From Scytalidium lignicola (taxonomy: Eukaryota > Ascomycota > Leotiomycetes): a stretch of DNA of 64,000 nucleotides. The DNA lies in assembly GCA_002812745.2 (NCBI GenBank), contig NCSJ02000076.1, positions 1 to 64,000 of the forward strand. The letters are read 5' to 3'. Made by a program: the position numbers and the translations under genes. The notes under the pieces were generated by a model. The model searched no databases and was not told the origin of the DNA. It was given only the letters and a program-made list of their open reading frames with translations. Positions 10,518 through 20,212 of this stretch are shown here, one piece after another; positions within the stretch are counted from its first letter, which is position 1; each line of letters begins with the position of its first letter.

Positions 10518-12152
10518 GAAGTGTGATCTTTTTAGGGGGCAGTGAAAGGTGGAATTTGGTTGTAGTCAAGTCCGCAGAAGAGGTAAGCGGACGTCAACAC
10601 ACGTTTGTGCAGTAACAGTGCAGTACAAGTTCTGCGGGGAGGAGGGCAGCGGACACGGGAAAAAAACGTGTGGCGGAAGTTGCGGATAAATCACGAAGCC
10701 CGCCGGCGGAGTCTAATAGTTGGTAGGCGCTCGGACGGTGGGAAATTTTCGCTACCAACCACCACCCCTAGGTGGTTGGTAGCGAAAATTTCCACCAACT
10801 ATTAGCAGCAGCCCGCGGTGTCAGACGGAAGCCCTCATCCGCTCCTGTTTTTGATTTTCTGCCATAAGCACGCACAACTTGCTTATTCTGCTGCAAATAA
10901 CTAGGTTACTTAATAAGTTAAGTTAACTAAGTTAATCAGATGCTCGTACTATTTGTCATGCATGTCTTGCCAAACACACATATAAAGGCTGCTCTGACCA
11001 GAATTTGGAGGGAGTTTTGTTTCTCGACAAAAAAGAGTGCAGAGTGCTGTACGCCTACCTGCTTGGTACCTGATGCAGCATTCTCGCATCATCGGCGGTT
11101 CATCCCATCTTTTTTTGGGCATGGGTTCGCCTTGGCTTATGTTCTACAGTACAGAGATACTTACAGTATAAGCCCATAGTCGTTGCCGAAGGAAGGTGTA
11201 TGTGCGTGTGCTGCATAGTATGATGGTTATGGTTATGGTTGTGGTTATGGTTGCTAATATTCCTTTGCCCGTTCTTCTTGACCGTTCAATCGCTCCACAA
11301 AAACACGGCAGTTCTTTGGGGACGCACCAGTGTCAGCATCATCCGCAAATTTGGAGCAGAGCAGAGCCACCTGGTTGGGACCATATGGTGTTACAGTATT
11401 TTTACCCCAACAACATCAACGAAAGCCCTATGTCAGCACTTTGTTTGGATTGACGGTACCTCCATGATTGCTGGCATGATCAGTTGCAACAGCGATTAGA
11501 CCGGCTCTGCTCCGGCTGGACGAGGCTGAGAGAGCCGACGGTAAGCAGTGTCGCAGTCGCAGTCACAGTCACAGTTGTACAAGTCCCGTAACCTGTTACG
11601 TGTAATTATTGCCTCCGTCCGGGTCAGAGAGACAATAAAAGTCAAAACAAGGCAAAGCAGACAGGAAGCCAGAGCGACAGCGACAGCGACAGCGACAGCG
11701 CACAGCCACAAGGCAGTTAGTTAGTTAGGGGGAGAGAGCAAGCAAGAACACGGGGTCCCAGAACCCTTGGATTCCTCCGGACGAGAGAGATGACAGCCAT
11801 TAATTAATTAAATTAATTACAGGATTAGTTACCCCGTCGCAGCGTTGGAAAAGTGCGGGGTCGAGGGCCGCTGCAGAAACCATTCATTAATTCGCTCGGC
11901 TCACCCCAACTTTTTCCCTCGTCTTGCTCTCCACAATCATCATCATCATCACCCATCATCGTCCCATCACCGCCTGCTGCCCTCCCTCCTCGTTTTATTC
12001 CCCCCTCTCCCATGCTCCCCTTCTCGCCCATCGGCCACTCAGCCAGTTGCTCCTTCAATTTCTTCCCTAGTTGGTGGTAGCTACAAATTCAAACACGCGC
12101 GCACATCATATATATATACTCGCTCTCTCTCACGATCACACGCTCACACACC
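10518..12152. promoter_or_regulatory. divergent promoter region between two Zn2Cys6 genes
   Basis: About 1.6 kb between the start codons of two divergently read regulators. It contains the pogo-derived MITE, TGGTTA hexamers (about 11223-11252), GCGACA hexamers (about 11672-11702), CAT-rich DNA near 11936-11960, and a TATATATA and pyrimidine-rich stretch just before the ATG at 12153 typical of fungal core promoters. One CGG-N8-CGG pair (11502-11515) resembles an AmyR-type spacing but could be chance. Confidence 0.55.
10716..10802. mobile_element. 87-bp fold-back MITE derived from the pogo-like element
   Basis: Both ends read ATAGTTGG...CCAACTAT and are flanked by TA (10714-10715 and 10803-10804), the target duplication of Tc1/mariner-pogo elements. 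The left arm follows the outer inverted repeat of the 33151-35563 element (ATAGTTGGT.GGCGCTCGG, then GAAATTTTCGCTACCAACCACC). The right arm is the same sequence with about 16 bp removed between two GGT triplets. Nothing internal remains, so it would need transposase from elsewhere. Confidence 0.85.
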
Positions 12153-13727
12153 ATGCCGAAACCGGCCTGCGACTGCTGTAGCATTCGCAAAGTCAAATGC
12201 CCTGGCGATTATCCCTGTGCGCGATGCATCAACAATGGTCTGACGTGCACCTTTCTGCGAGCTCGCCGCAAGAGTGGCCCTCGCAACATCCGCCAGGCCT
12301 CGATGCTGAAGATCTGGAAGGAGCAGACGGCCTCGGCGCGACGTGCTGCTGAGAGCAACGTCCACAACCAGTCGCTGTCTGCAGCGTTGTATCTGCCCGA
12401 TCCAGTGCCGGCGGTGCTCCATCGCATTCCACTGGCCCTCCTGAGCATGGCCCTCCGAATGTATGGCGAGAAGCTCTACGGTATCTGGCCGCTACTCAAT
12501 GCCGAGCAGCTAATCCAGCGCCTGGCCAACGAACCAAACAATCCCGAGATCTATGCCTTGGCGACGGCATTGGCTGGAGCGACGTTGTCCAATCTGAACC
12601 AGGTCATCGTTCATGAATCACTGCTGGAACCGCTGCTGGCCGACTCCTTCGTCGCCGAATCCAGACGAGTGCGGGGCATCTTCGAATACATGGAGCCAGT
12701 GACGCTCAACAGCACCCTCACTTCCTACTTCCTTCACATCTTCTACGGCCGCCAGCCATCGCGTTCGCAGACCGCGGCCTTCTACATCCGTGAAGCAATT
12801 ACTTTTGCCCAGCTGCTGGGGATGCACATTGAGGAGACCTACTCTCGATACTGCGTCAAGGACCAGCAGGTGATGCGGAAACTTTATTTTCTCTTGTTCA
12901 TGACCGAGCGCTACCTCTGCATCCACGATGGTCTCCCCACCGTCCTTGAATCCATCAGTCTACCCATCACGGAGAACGAGGAAGTCCCCGACGTGGTGTC
13001 GGGGTTTTTGAATTTGGTCACGCTCTTCAGCACGCCAGGCACGGATTTTTTCAGCAAATGGACATCACATTGTTCTAATGTCTTCATTAACCGGGAACGG
13101 TTATTATTAATACAGCACGCTTTACAACGACCGTTGGAGATTCCCAACTACCACGACGACATCCAAAAAGTGGACATCGTCGTCTCCCAACATTGGATGA
13201 GATCCCTGGCCTGGAAGCTGTCCATTCAACTAGGTTACGTCATGCTAAACAGCAAACGTGAACTCAATGTCACCTACCCCTTAGAAATCGCTCAGGATGC
13301 ACTCGCTGGGCTGTCGCAGTTCTCACCTGAAGCCTTTGAGGTCCATGGTCCGGGAATGGAGGTGAAGGTCTACGAGATTGCCAGTGCCCTGGCCGATTCC
13401 ATTCTGTGCAAGCCCGATGAGCACACTTCTTCCATGTTAGTTGGTCCGAGAGACACTCTACGAGGGTTGGCTGGTTTATTATTTTCGCTACATGTCATCA
13501 ACCCGGATTTGAGGAATAAGTTGGCGGTGAAGCTGGATGCCGTCCTTGGTGGTTCATCGCTACCTAGCGCTCTGGAGGTGGTTGAAGAAGAGGAGAAACC
13601 AGAAGAAGAAGACGCTAGAGATGAGTTTTCGGCGGCGCTGTTTTCGCCAGGGATGGATGATTCATTATCAGAATTACTGTACCCAGAGATTCCCGAGCTT
13701 CAAGGCTTTGATTCACCGCGGAGTTAG
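12153..13727 (+). CDS. MAL63/MalR-like Zn2Cys6 sugar-utilisation activator
   Basis: Predicted nuclear activator of 524 residues, one exon. The zinc cluster near the N-terminus reads CDCCSIRKVKC...CARC...C (C-x2-C-x6-C-x5-C-x2-C-x6-C, residues 6-32), followed by a GPRNIRQAS linker. The body matches what I know of yeast MAL63 and Aspergillus MalR: an MYGEKLYGIWPLL start of the regulatory region, a RKLYFLLFMTERY block, HWMRSLAWKL, and the EVHGPGMEVK motif near residue 405. The C-terminus is acidic (Glu/Asp-rich), a plausible activation segment. Its neighbours are a maltose-permease-like transporter and a secreted glycosidase whose promoters share a CGG-N9-CGG motif, which fits a local regulator. 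The inducer could be maltose, isomaltose or an alpha-galactoside. Confidence 0.85.
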   Translation: MPKPACDCCSIRKVKCPGDYPCARCINNGLTCTFLRARRKSGPRNIRQASMLKIWKEQTASARRAAESNVHNQSLSAALYLPDPVPAVLHRIPLALLSMALRMYGEKLYGIWPLLNAEQLIQRLANEPNNPEIYALATALAGATLSNLNQVIVHESLLEPLLADSFVAESRRVRGIFEYMEPVTLNSTLTSYFLHIFYGRQPSRSQTAAFYIREAITFAQLLGMHIEETYSRYCVKDQQVMRKLYFLLFMTERYLCIHDGLPTVLESISLPITENEEVPDVVSGFLNLVTLFSTPGTDFFSKWTSHCSNVFINRERLLLIQHALQRPLEIPNYHDDIQKVDIVVSQHWMRSLAWKLSIQLGYVMLNSKRELNVTYPLEIAQDALAGLSQFSPEAFEVHGPGMEVKVYEIASALADSILCKPDEHTSSMLVGPRDTLRGLAGLLFSLHVINPDLRNKLAVKLDAVLGGSSLPSALEVVEEEEKPEEEDARDEFSAALFSPGMDDSLSELLYPEIPELQGFDSPRS

Positions 13728-13988
13728 GTTTTGAAACAAATATCAAATTTTTGGGATCTTTAAAAGTATTTGCAGCCCTGATCATATTTGTGAATCATAT
13801 ATAAACACTTTGTTTACATTGTGTTTTTTCCCCCCTTAAAAAGGAGGAATCTTTTCTTTTTGCAATGCNAAAAATGCACATAAAATTACTTTCAACAAGA
13901 CGAGGAAGCCACACGCCAAAATTCATACAACGGCCACTCTATCTACTGACTCCCCTAATGTGTGCGCACAAGAAGGGCTTTGCACCAA

Positions 13989-15725
13989 TTATACTGTTGG
14001 AGCTACTTCATCCTCATCCTCAATCACATACGTCTTGAACTTCCTTGCCGGAACCTTCCTCTCAAACAAAATATCCAGCTCTTCATAAGTCCGGCCCTTG
14101 GTCTCTGGAAGCCGGAAGATGCACCAGATGAAAGTAATGACGGAGATACCGCCGTACAAGAACTCAATCTTGGCGCCCGCATTGACGGCACCAGGGTTGA
14201 GCAAGTACGGGCCAATAACGCTGGTGACGAGACCAGTGAGGGCATCAATTATGGTCGCAAGCGCAATGGTTTTGGAACGAAGCTTGGTGGATGGAGTCTC
14301 ACAAACAACTACATACGTGAGGGGACCCAGGGTTGCTTGCCAGATGAATTGCAGGATGATAAGCAGAGTGGCTTGGGCCCAGGCATAGCTGTCGTTTGTC
14401 TTGTAGTCATGTGCAAAACAGAGCAGAGCAACGATGAAAAGGATGATGATAACGGATCCGAGCCCAAAGAGATAGCAGGATCGACGTCCAAAGTAGATCA
14501 ACGGGATAGCGGAACAGAGCGTGCCAACAAATCCCATACCGTTGAGACCAACACCCATATCAAACGCATGCTCGCCATTAAGACCAACTTGCTCGAAGAG
14601 ATATGTGGCAAATCCAACGGGATTCCCAGAGAAGTTCTGGATGACGAACAGCATGGTGCAGATACCCAGACGGCGACGGTTGTCTCCTTTCCAGCAGTCC
14701 GCGTAGGTGGTACCGACCTCAATCTCGCGCTCTAAAATATCAGTCTGGACCATCATGGCGAGTGTTTCCTGTGTATTCACCCGTTCGCTTTTAGCGTGAA
14801 GGCGGCCGAGCGCCTTCTCGGCACCCTTCATGTCATTCTGACGGATCAACCACCACGGGCTCTCAGGAGCAAAAGGCAGACCTGCGAGCAAGACGATTGG
14901 CCAAATCCACTGGATAGCAAATGGGATACGATATGCCCACTGGTCGCTGCGGTTGATGAAGCCACGCGTGATACCGGTCTGGATGAACTGGCCCATGACG
15001 TAGCAGAGGTTGATATAGCCCGTCAAGAAACCTCGAAGACGGAGCGGGAGAACCTCGGAGGCGTAGGTTGTGGCAATCACGCAGTAACCACCCCAGACGA
15101 CGCCAGAGAGGTATTGCGAGGCTGTGAGGACGCCGATGGTGGAAGCGAAGAATTGCATGAAGGTAAGGATTGCCGTGAGAACGAGGCAGACTGCGAAGGT
15201 CTTCTTGCGGCCGTACCACTCCATTGGGTAGGAGACGAGGAAGGCGCCGATGATTTGACCCACGAGAGAGCCCATAGACATGCCTACTTGCTACAAGACT
15301 ATTAGTTTTTATATTTTTATTTCTCGATAGTTTCACGCGTATTTGTAGAACAGAATGTAAGGGAGGAAAAAAAACAGAGGGGGGAGATAACTCACCCAAG
15401 GAGCCGGAATCTGATAACCGCCATCGGCGTAGTAACGTCCAAAATGCTTCTGGAAGGCTGGGAGCGCGTAGAAGTTGCCCATAATCTCGATATCATACGC
15501 ACGCATGATTATGGAGAGCGAGATGAACATAGACCAGGCCGCGCCCTTCTTGTAGATCTTCATTGCATCCCAGGTATTCAGATCGTGCTCCGTGAAGGTT
15601 CCCCGCTTGGCCATGTCCCGACTGATCTCGAGCTTGCTCTCCGACGTCTCGGCCTGGGCCTTCTCGTCCAGGTCCGGATTGGTCGTGGCATGCTCGATGT
15701 TGGTTGCTGGTTCTTTCTCCGCCAT
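13989..15725 (-). CDS. MFS sugar transporter, maltose/alpha-glucoside permease type
   Basis: Plasma-membrane sugar:H+ symporter of 543 residues. Exon 1 is 15725-15396 and exon 2 is 15290-13989; the 105-bp intron (GTGAGT...TTGTAG) joins APW to QVGMSMGSLVGQ. The cytosolic N-terminal ~65 residues are acidic, then 12 TM segments follow. Sugar-porter signatures are visible: EWYGRKKTF after TM2, PESPWWLIRQ after TM6, and PETKGRTYEELD after TM12. The overall sequence is closest to the MAL31/MAL61/MalP branch. I chose the ATG at 15725 (GTCAAGATGGC) over the one at 15752. The upstream DNA has TATATATA at 15881-15888, two CGGNNNRATTYNCGG sites and several CreA-type SYGGRG sites, which fits substrate induction with glucose repression. 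Confidence 0.88.
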
Positions 15726-16080
15726 CTTGACAACCCTTTCTTCTCTCAACAAGTTGAGATTAGGATGGAGTTTTGGGGGGTGTTGGTGAGAGTGGCAAAT
15801 GGACTGAATGAGTCTTGGGGGAGAGGGATGGGATCAAAAATCACAACTCTGGAGGTGTAAGAACCGCTGGCGAGACCAGGTATATATAGGAGAAGAATCC
15901 GGGGCAGTGGGGTATGGGGTTGCAGGATATGGCACCTTCGTTTCTTGCACTTCGACACACGGATACGAACAACCTAGAAAGAAAGGCCTTGCTGCTTGCC
16001 TCAAGTGGTCTGGATGATACCAACAAAGTGGTTCTTGGGGCACTCCCCGCAGCAGTTCGTGCAGTCTTTCTCTCCTTGAT

Positions 16081-16095
16081 CGGCGAGATTCACGG
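16081..16095 (+). promoter_or_regulatory. CGG-N9-CGG activator site A
   Basis: CGGCGAGATTCACGG: CGG triplets nine bases apart with RATTY in the same register as three other copies in this cluster. It lies about 355 bp upstream of the permease start codon. MAL63 of yeast is known to bind half-sites spaced by nine bases. Confidence 0.6.
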
Positions 16096-16634
16096 GGTTT
16101 GGTCGCACTGGCTGGCACCACGGCGGTCGAATGGTTGCACTGGTGATTTTGGGCTGAGAGGTGAGCTCATGGTCGTCCAGATCACGACCGCTTTCTGATT
16201 TCTTTCCTGCAAATGGCCTCTAATTGCCATGCCCGAGAATCTCCCCGACCGCCGTTCTCCCTCTTCCACCTCTCACGTGGTCTCTTTCCGCCACTGCAGG
16301 GTTCCCGGTGCCACTCCAGTGACGATTACTGTACACACTCCCGGCCAAAACTGCTTGATCTGGGCTTTGGTCTCTGGGGCTAGCCCGTTGCAGGGGTATT
16401 ACAGCCAATCATGAAACAGGGCACCGCAAAGCACTAACCCCAACTTTCCCCAGATCCCTGGCGCCACTTCTCCACACTCCATTCGCACATCCATTGGCTT
16501 TCCAGCGCTTGACGCTAGATGCGGGTTTTCGCGCCATTCATTGGCCAGTCGCCGTCACTAGCTCACTAGTGCTCGATGCCCCGTCAGTTTCTTTCTGCTT
16601 CGGGTAGCTCATATGCCGATCCTACCCTCTCCAC

Positions 16635-16649
16635 CGAGAATTTTACCGG
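16635..16649 (-). promoter_or_regulatory. CGG-N9-CGG activator site B
   Basis: On the minus strand CGGTAAAATTCTCGG, with the same spacing and the same AATTC core register as site A. It is about 910 bp upstream of the permease start codon and 260 bp beyond the stop of the glycosidase. Confidence 0.55.
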
Positions 16650-16911
16650 CCCCTACAAGTACCGGTATACAGTATTACTATTGAGAGAAGTAAAGTTTAA
16701 AGTTAACTATTGATTTTCTAAATATCAATATATAATTAAAATACTTATGGCTTGAACACTTACTGTATCCAGGAAACTCTTTTATGTCATTCTAAATTGA
16801 TCACCAATAAATAGGCAGTAGGCTAGATTTAACTTGAAATATTACAATTCATAACTATTGCATTTTATTTTATAGCGTAAAAGTCTGAAGTCTGAAGTCA
16901 TTAATCTACAT

Positions 16912-18714
16912 CTACCTCGCATGGAATTGCAAGAACTGGGACTCATTCTCACTGAGATAAGCAGTGTAAGAACCAGTCGCCGTGGTCTTGTTTCCATTCC
17001 AAACATCTGTAACACTCCATTTCCCTCCCGTAATTCCCAGATCAGCCCATGAGACAGTCACGGCCTGGGTGCCAGTTAAGGAAGTGCCAAAGCCACCTTG
17101 ACCCTGATCAGGACCAAGATTGGTAATCAGAACATATGCCTCGCCCTGAGGGCTAGGTCCCGCGATCCAAGCCTGCAATTGCTTTGCTAAGTTGTTTCCG
17201 GTGCCAGGGTTTCGGGGTTGCATGGGATACTGCGCTGTGAATCGAGAAGACGCAGCGGATGCATCGCTGGTGAGCAGCTTCAGGCCAAGCTCGTCGACGT
17301 TTGTCATGTCGGAGCCGAGGATGAGATTTGCAGCAGCACCGATCCAGTGGCTCATGATTGTGACCCGAGATTTGTCATCAACACCGGTCTGATTCTGGGA
17401 GTTGGCGACAAAGAGGCCGTCCATGTCGGGGTAGATAGTAATGGCGGTGTTTCTTTGCTTTTGAAGGAGGATGTACTGGCGGTAGTTTTCAATAGCACGT
17501 TGGACCTGCTGCCAGGCGACGAAGGTGTTTTGACCGTAGTTGTCAATATCTTGATCTGTCCGCATAGACTCTGCAACGCTACTCCAGAATGGGAGCCAGG
17601 TTTCATTGCGGCAAAGCTTCCAGGATAGATCTAATCGAACTTGTCTACCGGAGTTCTCAATAGCTTTGTGGAAAGCAGTGGCGGCGGCGCTGTTGTCACA
17701 GACCAAGTTGGCTCCATTTTGAGGGCTGCCAGGAGTGATAAAGTCGAGCTTAACCATCGAGATACCCCAAGAGGTCCATAGCTCAATCAGAGAATCGTGC
17801 CATTGTTGAACACCATCTTTGCTGAAATCCCAGTCACAGTAATCTAGTCCATCGTTGTTTCCAATCAGGACATCGCCAATCTTGATATTGGTACCCTTGA
17901 TCGTCTTGTTAACTGCAGTGCATGGCACGCCAGGGATGATATAGACACCAGTCTTGAGACCGAGATGTCGAAGGTCTTCTGCAAGACCGGGGAGATCGAA
18001 TAAGGTAGTGTTGTACGTGATTCGGCCATACTCATCCGTCTCATCGGTTGACCATCCCGCATCGAGACTACATACGTCGTATTCCCTACTCTTGAATGCT
18101 GGTTGAGCAAGCACCGAGCATTGTTTATATACGAAGTCTTGATCGAAGACTGTATAACTCGGGTTTGCACCAGGTGTTGCTTGCGTTCCCCAGGAATTCC
18201 ATCCTTTGCCAGGGCCCTTGAATCCGTTTGGAGTCTGAGCAGTGTATAAGACCTGCAAAGATCCTCCGGCATCTTCATCTGGTTGCGGGTAGCAGGCGTT
18301 GATACTGTCGTCACGATTTTGGACACAGTAACCTGGACCACTTGTTGAGATATTGCCGGTGGAGGAATAGCATCCATCTTCTGCCGCCATCCAGTACCAC
18401 TGGTTGCCAGAGGACCAAGTTCCGGTATATGAGCCGTCCAAGAGACAAAACTCGAGAATGTCATCGAAAGCACTTTGATATTCGTTGTTGTTGCCATTAT
18501 CAGGCTGCTGTTGCATGAATAGGTTTCCAGCTGTATCTTGGCAGTATATCTGACTGGCATTGGCACCCAACTGAGCGATACAGCTCTGGGCCGTTTGGTA
18601 ACATTCGTCCGTCATGAACTTGGAACCAGGTTCGAAAGCAGTACCGGCGCAATCAGCCTGCGCGGCTACCAAAGAGGCCCCCGCCAGGACAGTAGCAATG
18701 AGAATTGAAGCCAT
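16912..18714 (-). CDS. secreted GH27-type glycosidase (alpha-galactosidase-like)
   Basis: Secreted clan GH-D glycoside hydrolase of 600 residues, one exon. The start at 18714 gives a clear signal peptide of about 20 residues (hydrophobic core ILIATVLAGASLVAA, cleavage near AQA). A Cys-rich N-terminal region of ~150 residues precedes the barrel, which starts at KGWNSWG (about 169-175). SLDAGW (about 216-221) matches the melibiase signature, KLDF supplies the likely nucleophile Asp324, and RTDQDID (about 385-391) the likely acid/base region. A C-terminal beta-sandwich follows. Family GH27 includes alpha-galactosidases and also isomalto-dextranases, and the MAL-type neighbours make an alpha-glucan substrate worth considering. 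Upstream are a TATAAAG (18774-18780, minus strand) and CGG-N9-CGG sites at 18815 and 19232. Confidence 0.85.
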   Translation of the reverse strand: MASILIATVLAGASLVAAQADCAGTAFEPGSKFMTDECYQTAQSCIAQLGANASQIYCQDTAGNLFMQQQPDNGNNNEYQSAFDDILEFCLLDGSYTGTWSSGNQWYWMAAEDGCYSSTGNISTSGPGYCVQNRDDSINACYPQPDEDAGGSLQVLYTAQTPNGFKGPGKGWNSWGTQATPGANPSYTVFDQDFVYKQCSVLAQPAFKSREYDVCSLDAGWSTDETDEYGRITYNTTLFDLPGLAEDLRHLGLKTGVYIIPGVPCTAVNKTIKGTNIKIGDVLIGNNDGLDYCDWDFSKDGVQQWHDSLIELWTSWGISMVKLDFITPGSPQNGANLVCDNSAAATAFHKAIENSGRQVRLDLSWKLCRNETWLPFWSSVAESMRTDQDIDNYGQNTFVAWQQVQRAIENYRQYILLQKQRNTAITIYPDMDGLFVANSQNQTGVDDKSRVTIMSHWIGAAANLILGSDMTNVDELGLKLLTSDASAASSRFTAQYPMQPRNPGTGNNLAKQLQAWIAGPSPQGEAYVLITNLGPDQGQGGFGTSLTGTQAVTVSWADLGITGGKWSVTDVWNGNKTTATGSYTAYLSENESQFLQFHAR

Positions 18715-18814
18715 ATTGTCTTTTGCGGCTGTAGGGGGTTGCTTAGAGTCCTTGATCAAGGCAGAGCTCAGATCTTTATAGTCAATCGCGCCGATCCACT
18801 ATTCAAATTGCCCC

Positions 18815-18829
18815 CGGCAGGATTTTCGG
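18815..18829 (+). promoter_or_regulatory. CGG-N9-CGG activator site C
   Basis: CGGCAGGATTTTCGG, about 100 bp upstream of the glycosidase start codon and 35 bp upstream of its TATAAAG, a usual place for an activator site. Same RATTY register as the other copies. Confidence 0.65.
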
Positions 18830-19231
18830 GTCCCATGTCCACAGATTGAAGCTTACAGTAATTCCGTAGAAAATTACAGCTGCTGCAGTAAAAACCTGGG
18901 TTCCTGCTACCCCTGGCACTGTATTGGCGGGGAAGTTGCGTGGTATTGTACGCCGAGGAAAATAACGACAGTTGTTCGCAATGCAAATTGAATTAAAGCT
19001 CATAAAAAGAGCAGCAAGTATATCACCGTCCTCTCATCCTCGGTATATCAGAGAACGAAGACTTGACATATTCCCACCCTTGCAGTACCTGAAGCTATGA
19101 AGCACCGTGACGTGTTAAGCTACTACCCCTGCCCTGTTCCTGGCCAACCCCGCCGTTAAAATCCGTACTGGTTAAAAGCTGGGGGACTTGTAAGGTACTT
19201 TTGAGCTGGAGAGGGGGAAAGATGCGGGGTC

Positions 19232-19246
19232 CGGGTAAATTTTCGG
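19232..19246 (+). promoter_or_regulatory. CGG-N9-CGG activator site D
   Basis: CGGGTAAATTTTCGG, about 520 bp upstream of the glycosidase start codon. It is the fourth match to CGGNNNRATTYNCGG within 3.2 kb. Confidence 0.6.
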
Positions 19247-20212
19247 TCTGAAACTTTCATTCATTGAAGCTATTCTGCTTGTTCCAGCAACATCTTTTCT
19301 GCAAGAAGTATGAGTTAAATCCTACCTGCTAGATGCGGTAACTATCCATTCTCATTGGGCGTGCTAGGTAACTCTTGTCGTATTGGCACGATAGTAACTA
19401 CAGTAATTTCAACTTTCTAGTTTACTTGAAGTTTTTATTTTTGTTAGGAAATATTACTTGTACGTTGCCTTCATGTCCGTAACTTGAATATAAGTACAGT
19501 TGTTATACTTTTAAGAGTATAAATGTTTGTCGGCCATGATCCTACTGGCGTTGAACCATGATTCTACTAGGAATCCACTCCTATTCTAACCGTGCACTAC
19601 AGTACTACCCAACTACCCTAATGGGCCGATTATATTCCCGGTAGTTCCACCATGTTAGCGCCTTGATGTCTGCGGTTTGTGTCATCGGACTCCGTTATCT
19701 GCCCATTTCTGTGCCACTTGTGGCCCGTTTTGCTGACCAAGAAATTTGTGCCTGAGTATACCGGACCTACTCGTCGGCATACAACTAGTGCATTGTAACG
19801 CGAATTTGCAATGCAAGCTCTCAGTAAGGCGATATAATTGCAAAAATAGTTGCCGTATTTGTGGTTCAGCCGGAATATATATAAGACTGTCAAGAGTAAT
19901 TGCATTATGCTCATAGTTATATACCCCAGTAACAATTTAATATTCCCTCTATATTATGGATCAAGTACTCGTTAATTCTTTTCCCAGAATGTAAAGAGTT
20001 TAAGCCAAGTCGAAAAACTTGTCCAACCAGTGAATCTACACGAGACAAAAAGAAAACGTAGCGAACTTAAAGCACATTCATTTCTACTATTGTGGGTGGA
20101 ATCGAATATTCACGATTGATAGAGATCAGGGAGAATATCTAGTCAGACCTCGTGTGAAAGAGCTGATTCATGAAGAGCAGATTTGTCTGGGGCGCACTGA
20201 TTTAAAACCAAA

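Larger units (their letters stand above)
15726..16911. promoter_or_regulatory. promoter of the sugar permease
   Basis: About 1.2 kb upstream of the permease. It contains TATATATA (15881-15888), CreA-like sites GTGGGG (15907-15912), GCGGGG on the minus strand (16045-16050) and CTGGGG on the minus strand (near 16452), and two CGGNNNRATTYNCGG elements (16081-16095 plus, 16635-16649 minus). The distal part also forms the 3' flank of the glycosidase gene. No gene is supported here despite several GC-rich open frames. Confidence 0.6.
18715..20212. promoter_or_regulatory. promoter of the glycosidase and spacer to the SDR
   Basis: Contains TATAAAG on the minus strand (18774-18780), site C (18815-18829) just upstream of it, and site D (19232-19246). 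The remaining DNA up to 20212 is AT-rich. The open frame at 19630-19935 has no recognisable features. Confidence 0.6.

Noticed and set aside
11502..11515. CGG-N8-CGG as an AmyR-type site in front of the activator gene
   Set aside because: A single copy in GC-rich DNA, with the wrong spacing for the CGG-N9-CGG set found in the cluster; likely chance.
11672..11702. GCGACA and TGGTTA hexamer runs as possible telomere-like or CRISPR-like repeats
   Set aside because: They are short simple-sequence tracts without spacers and do not match the TTAGGG telomere unit.
11845..12243. Plus-strand frames upstream of and into the MAL-like activator
   Set aside because: His/Ser/Pro-rich low-complexity reading of a CAT- and pyrimidine-rich leader; the zinc-cluster frame starting at 12153 explains the region.
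13962..14735. Long open frame opposite the sugar permease
   Set aside because: Antisense shadow of the permease; no motif of its own. The same holds for long antisense frames over the glycosidase (17865-18566) and the DHA2 transporter (1256-1879).
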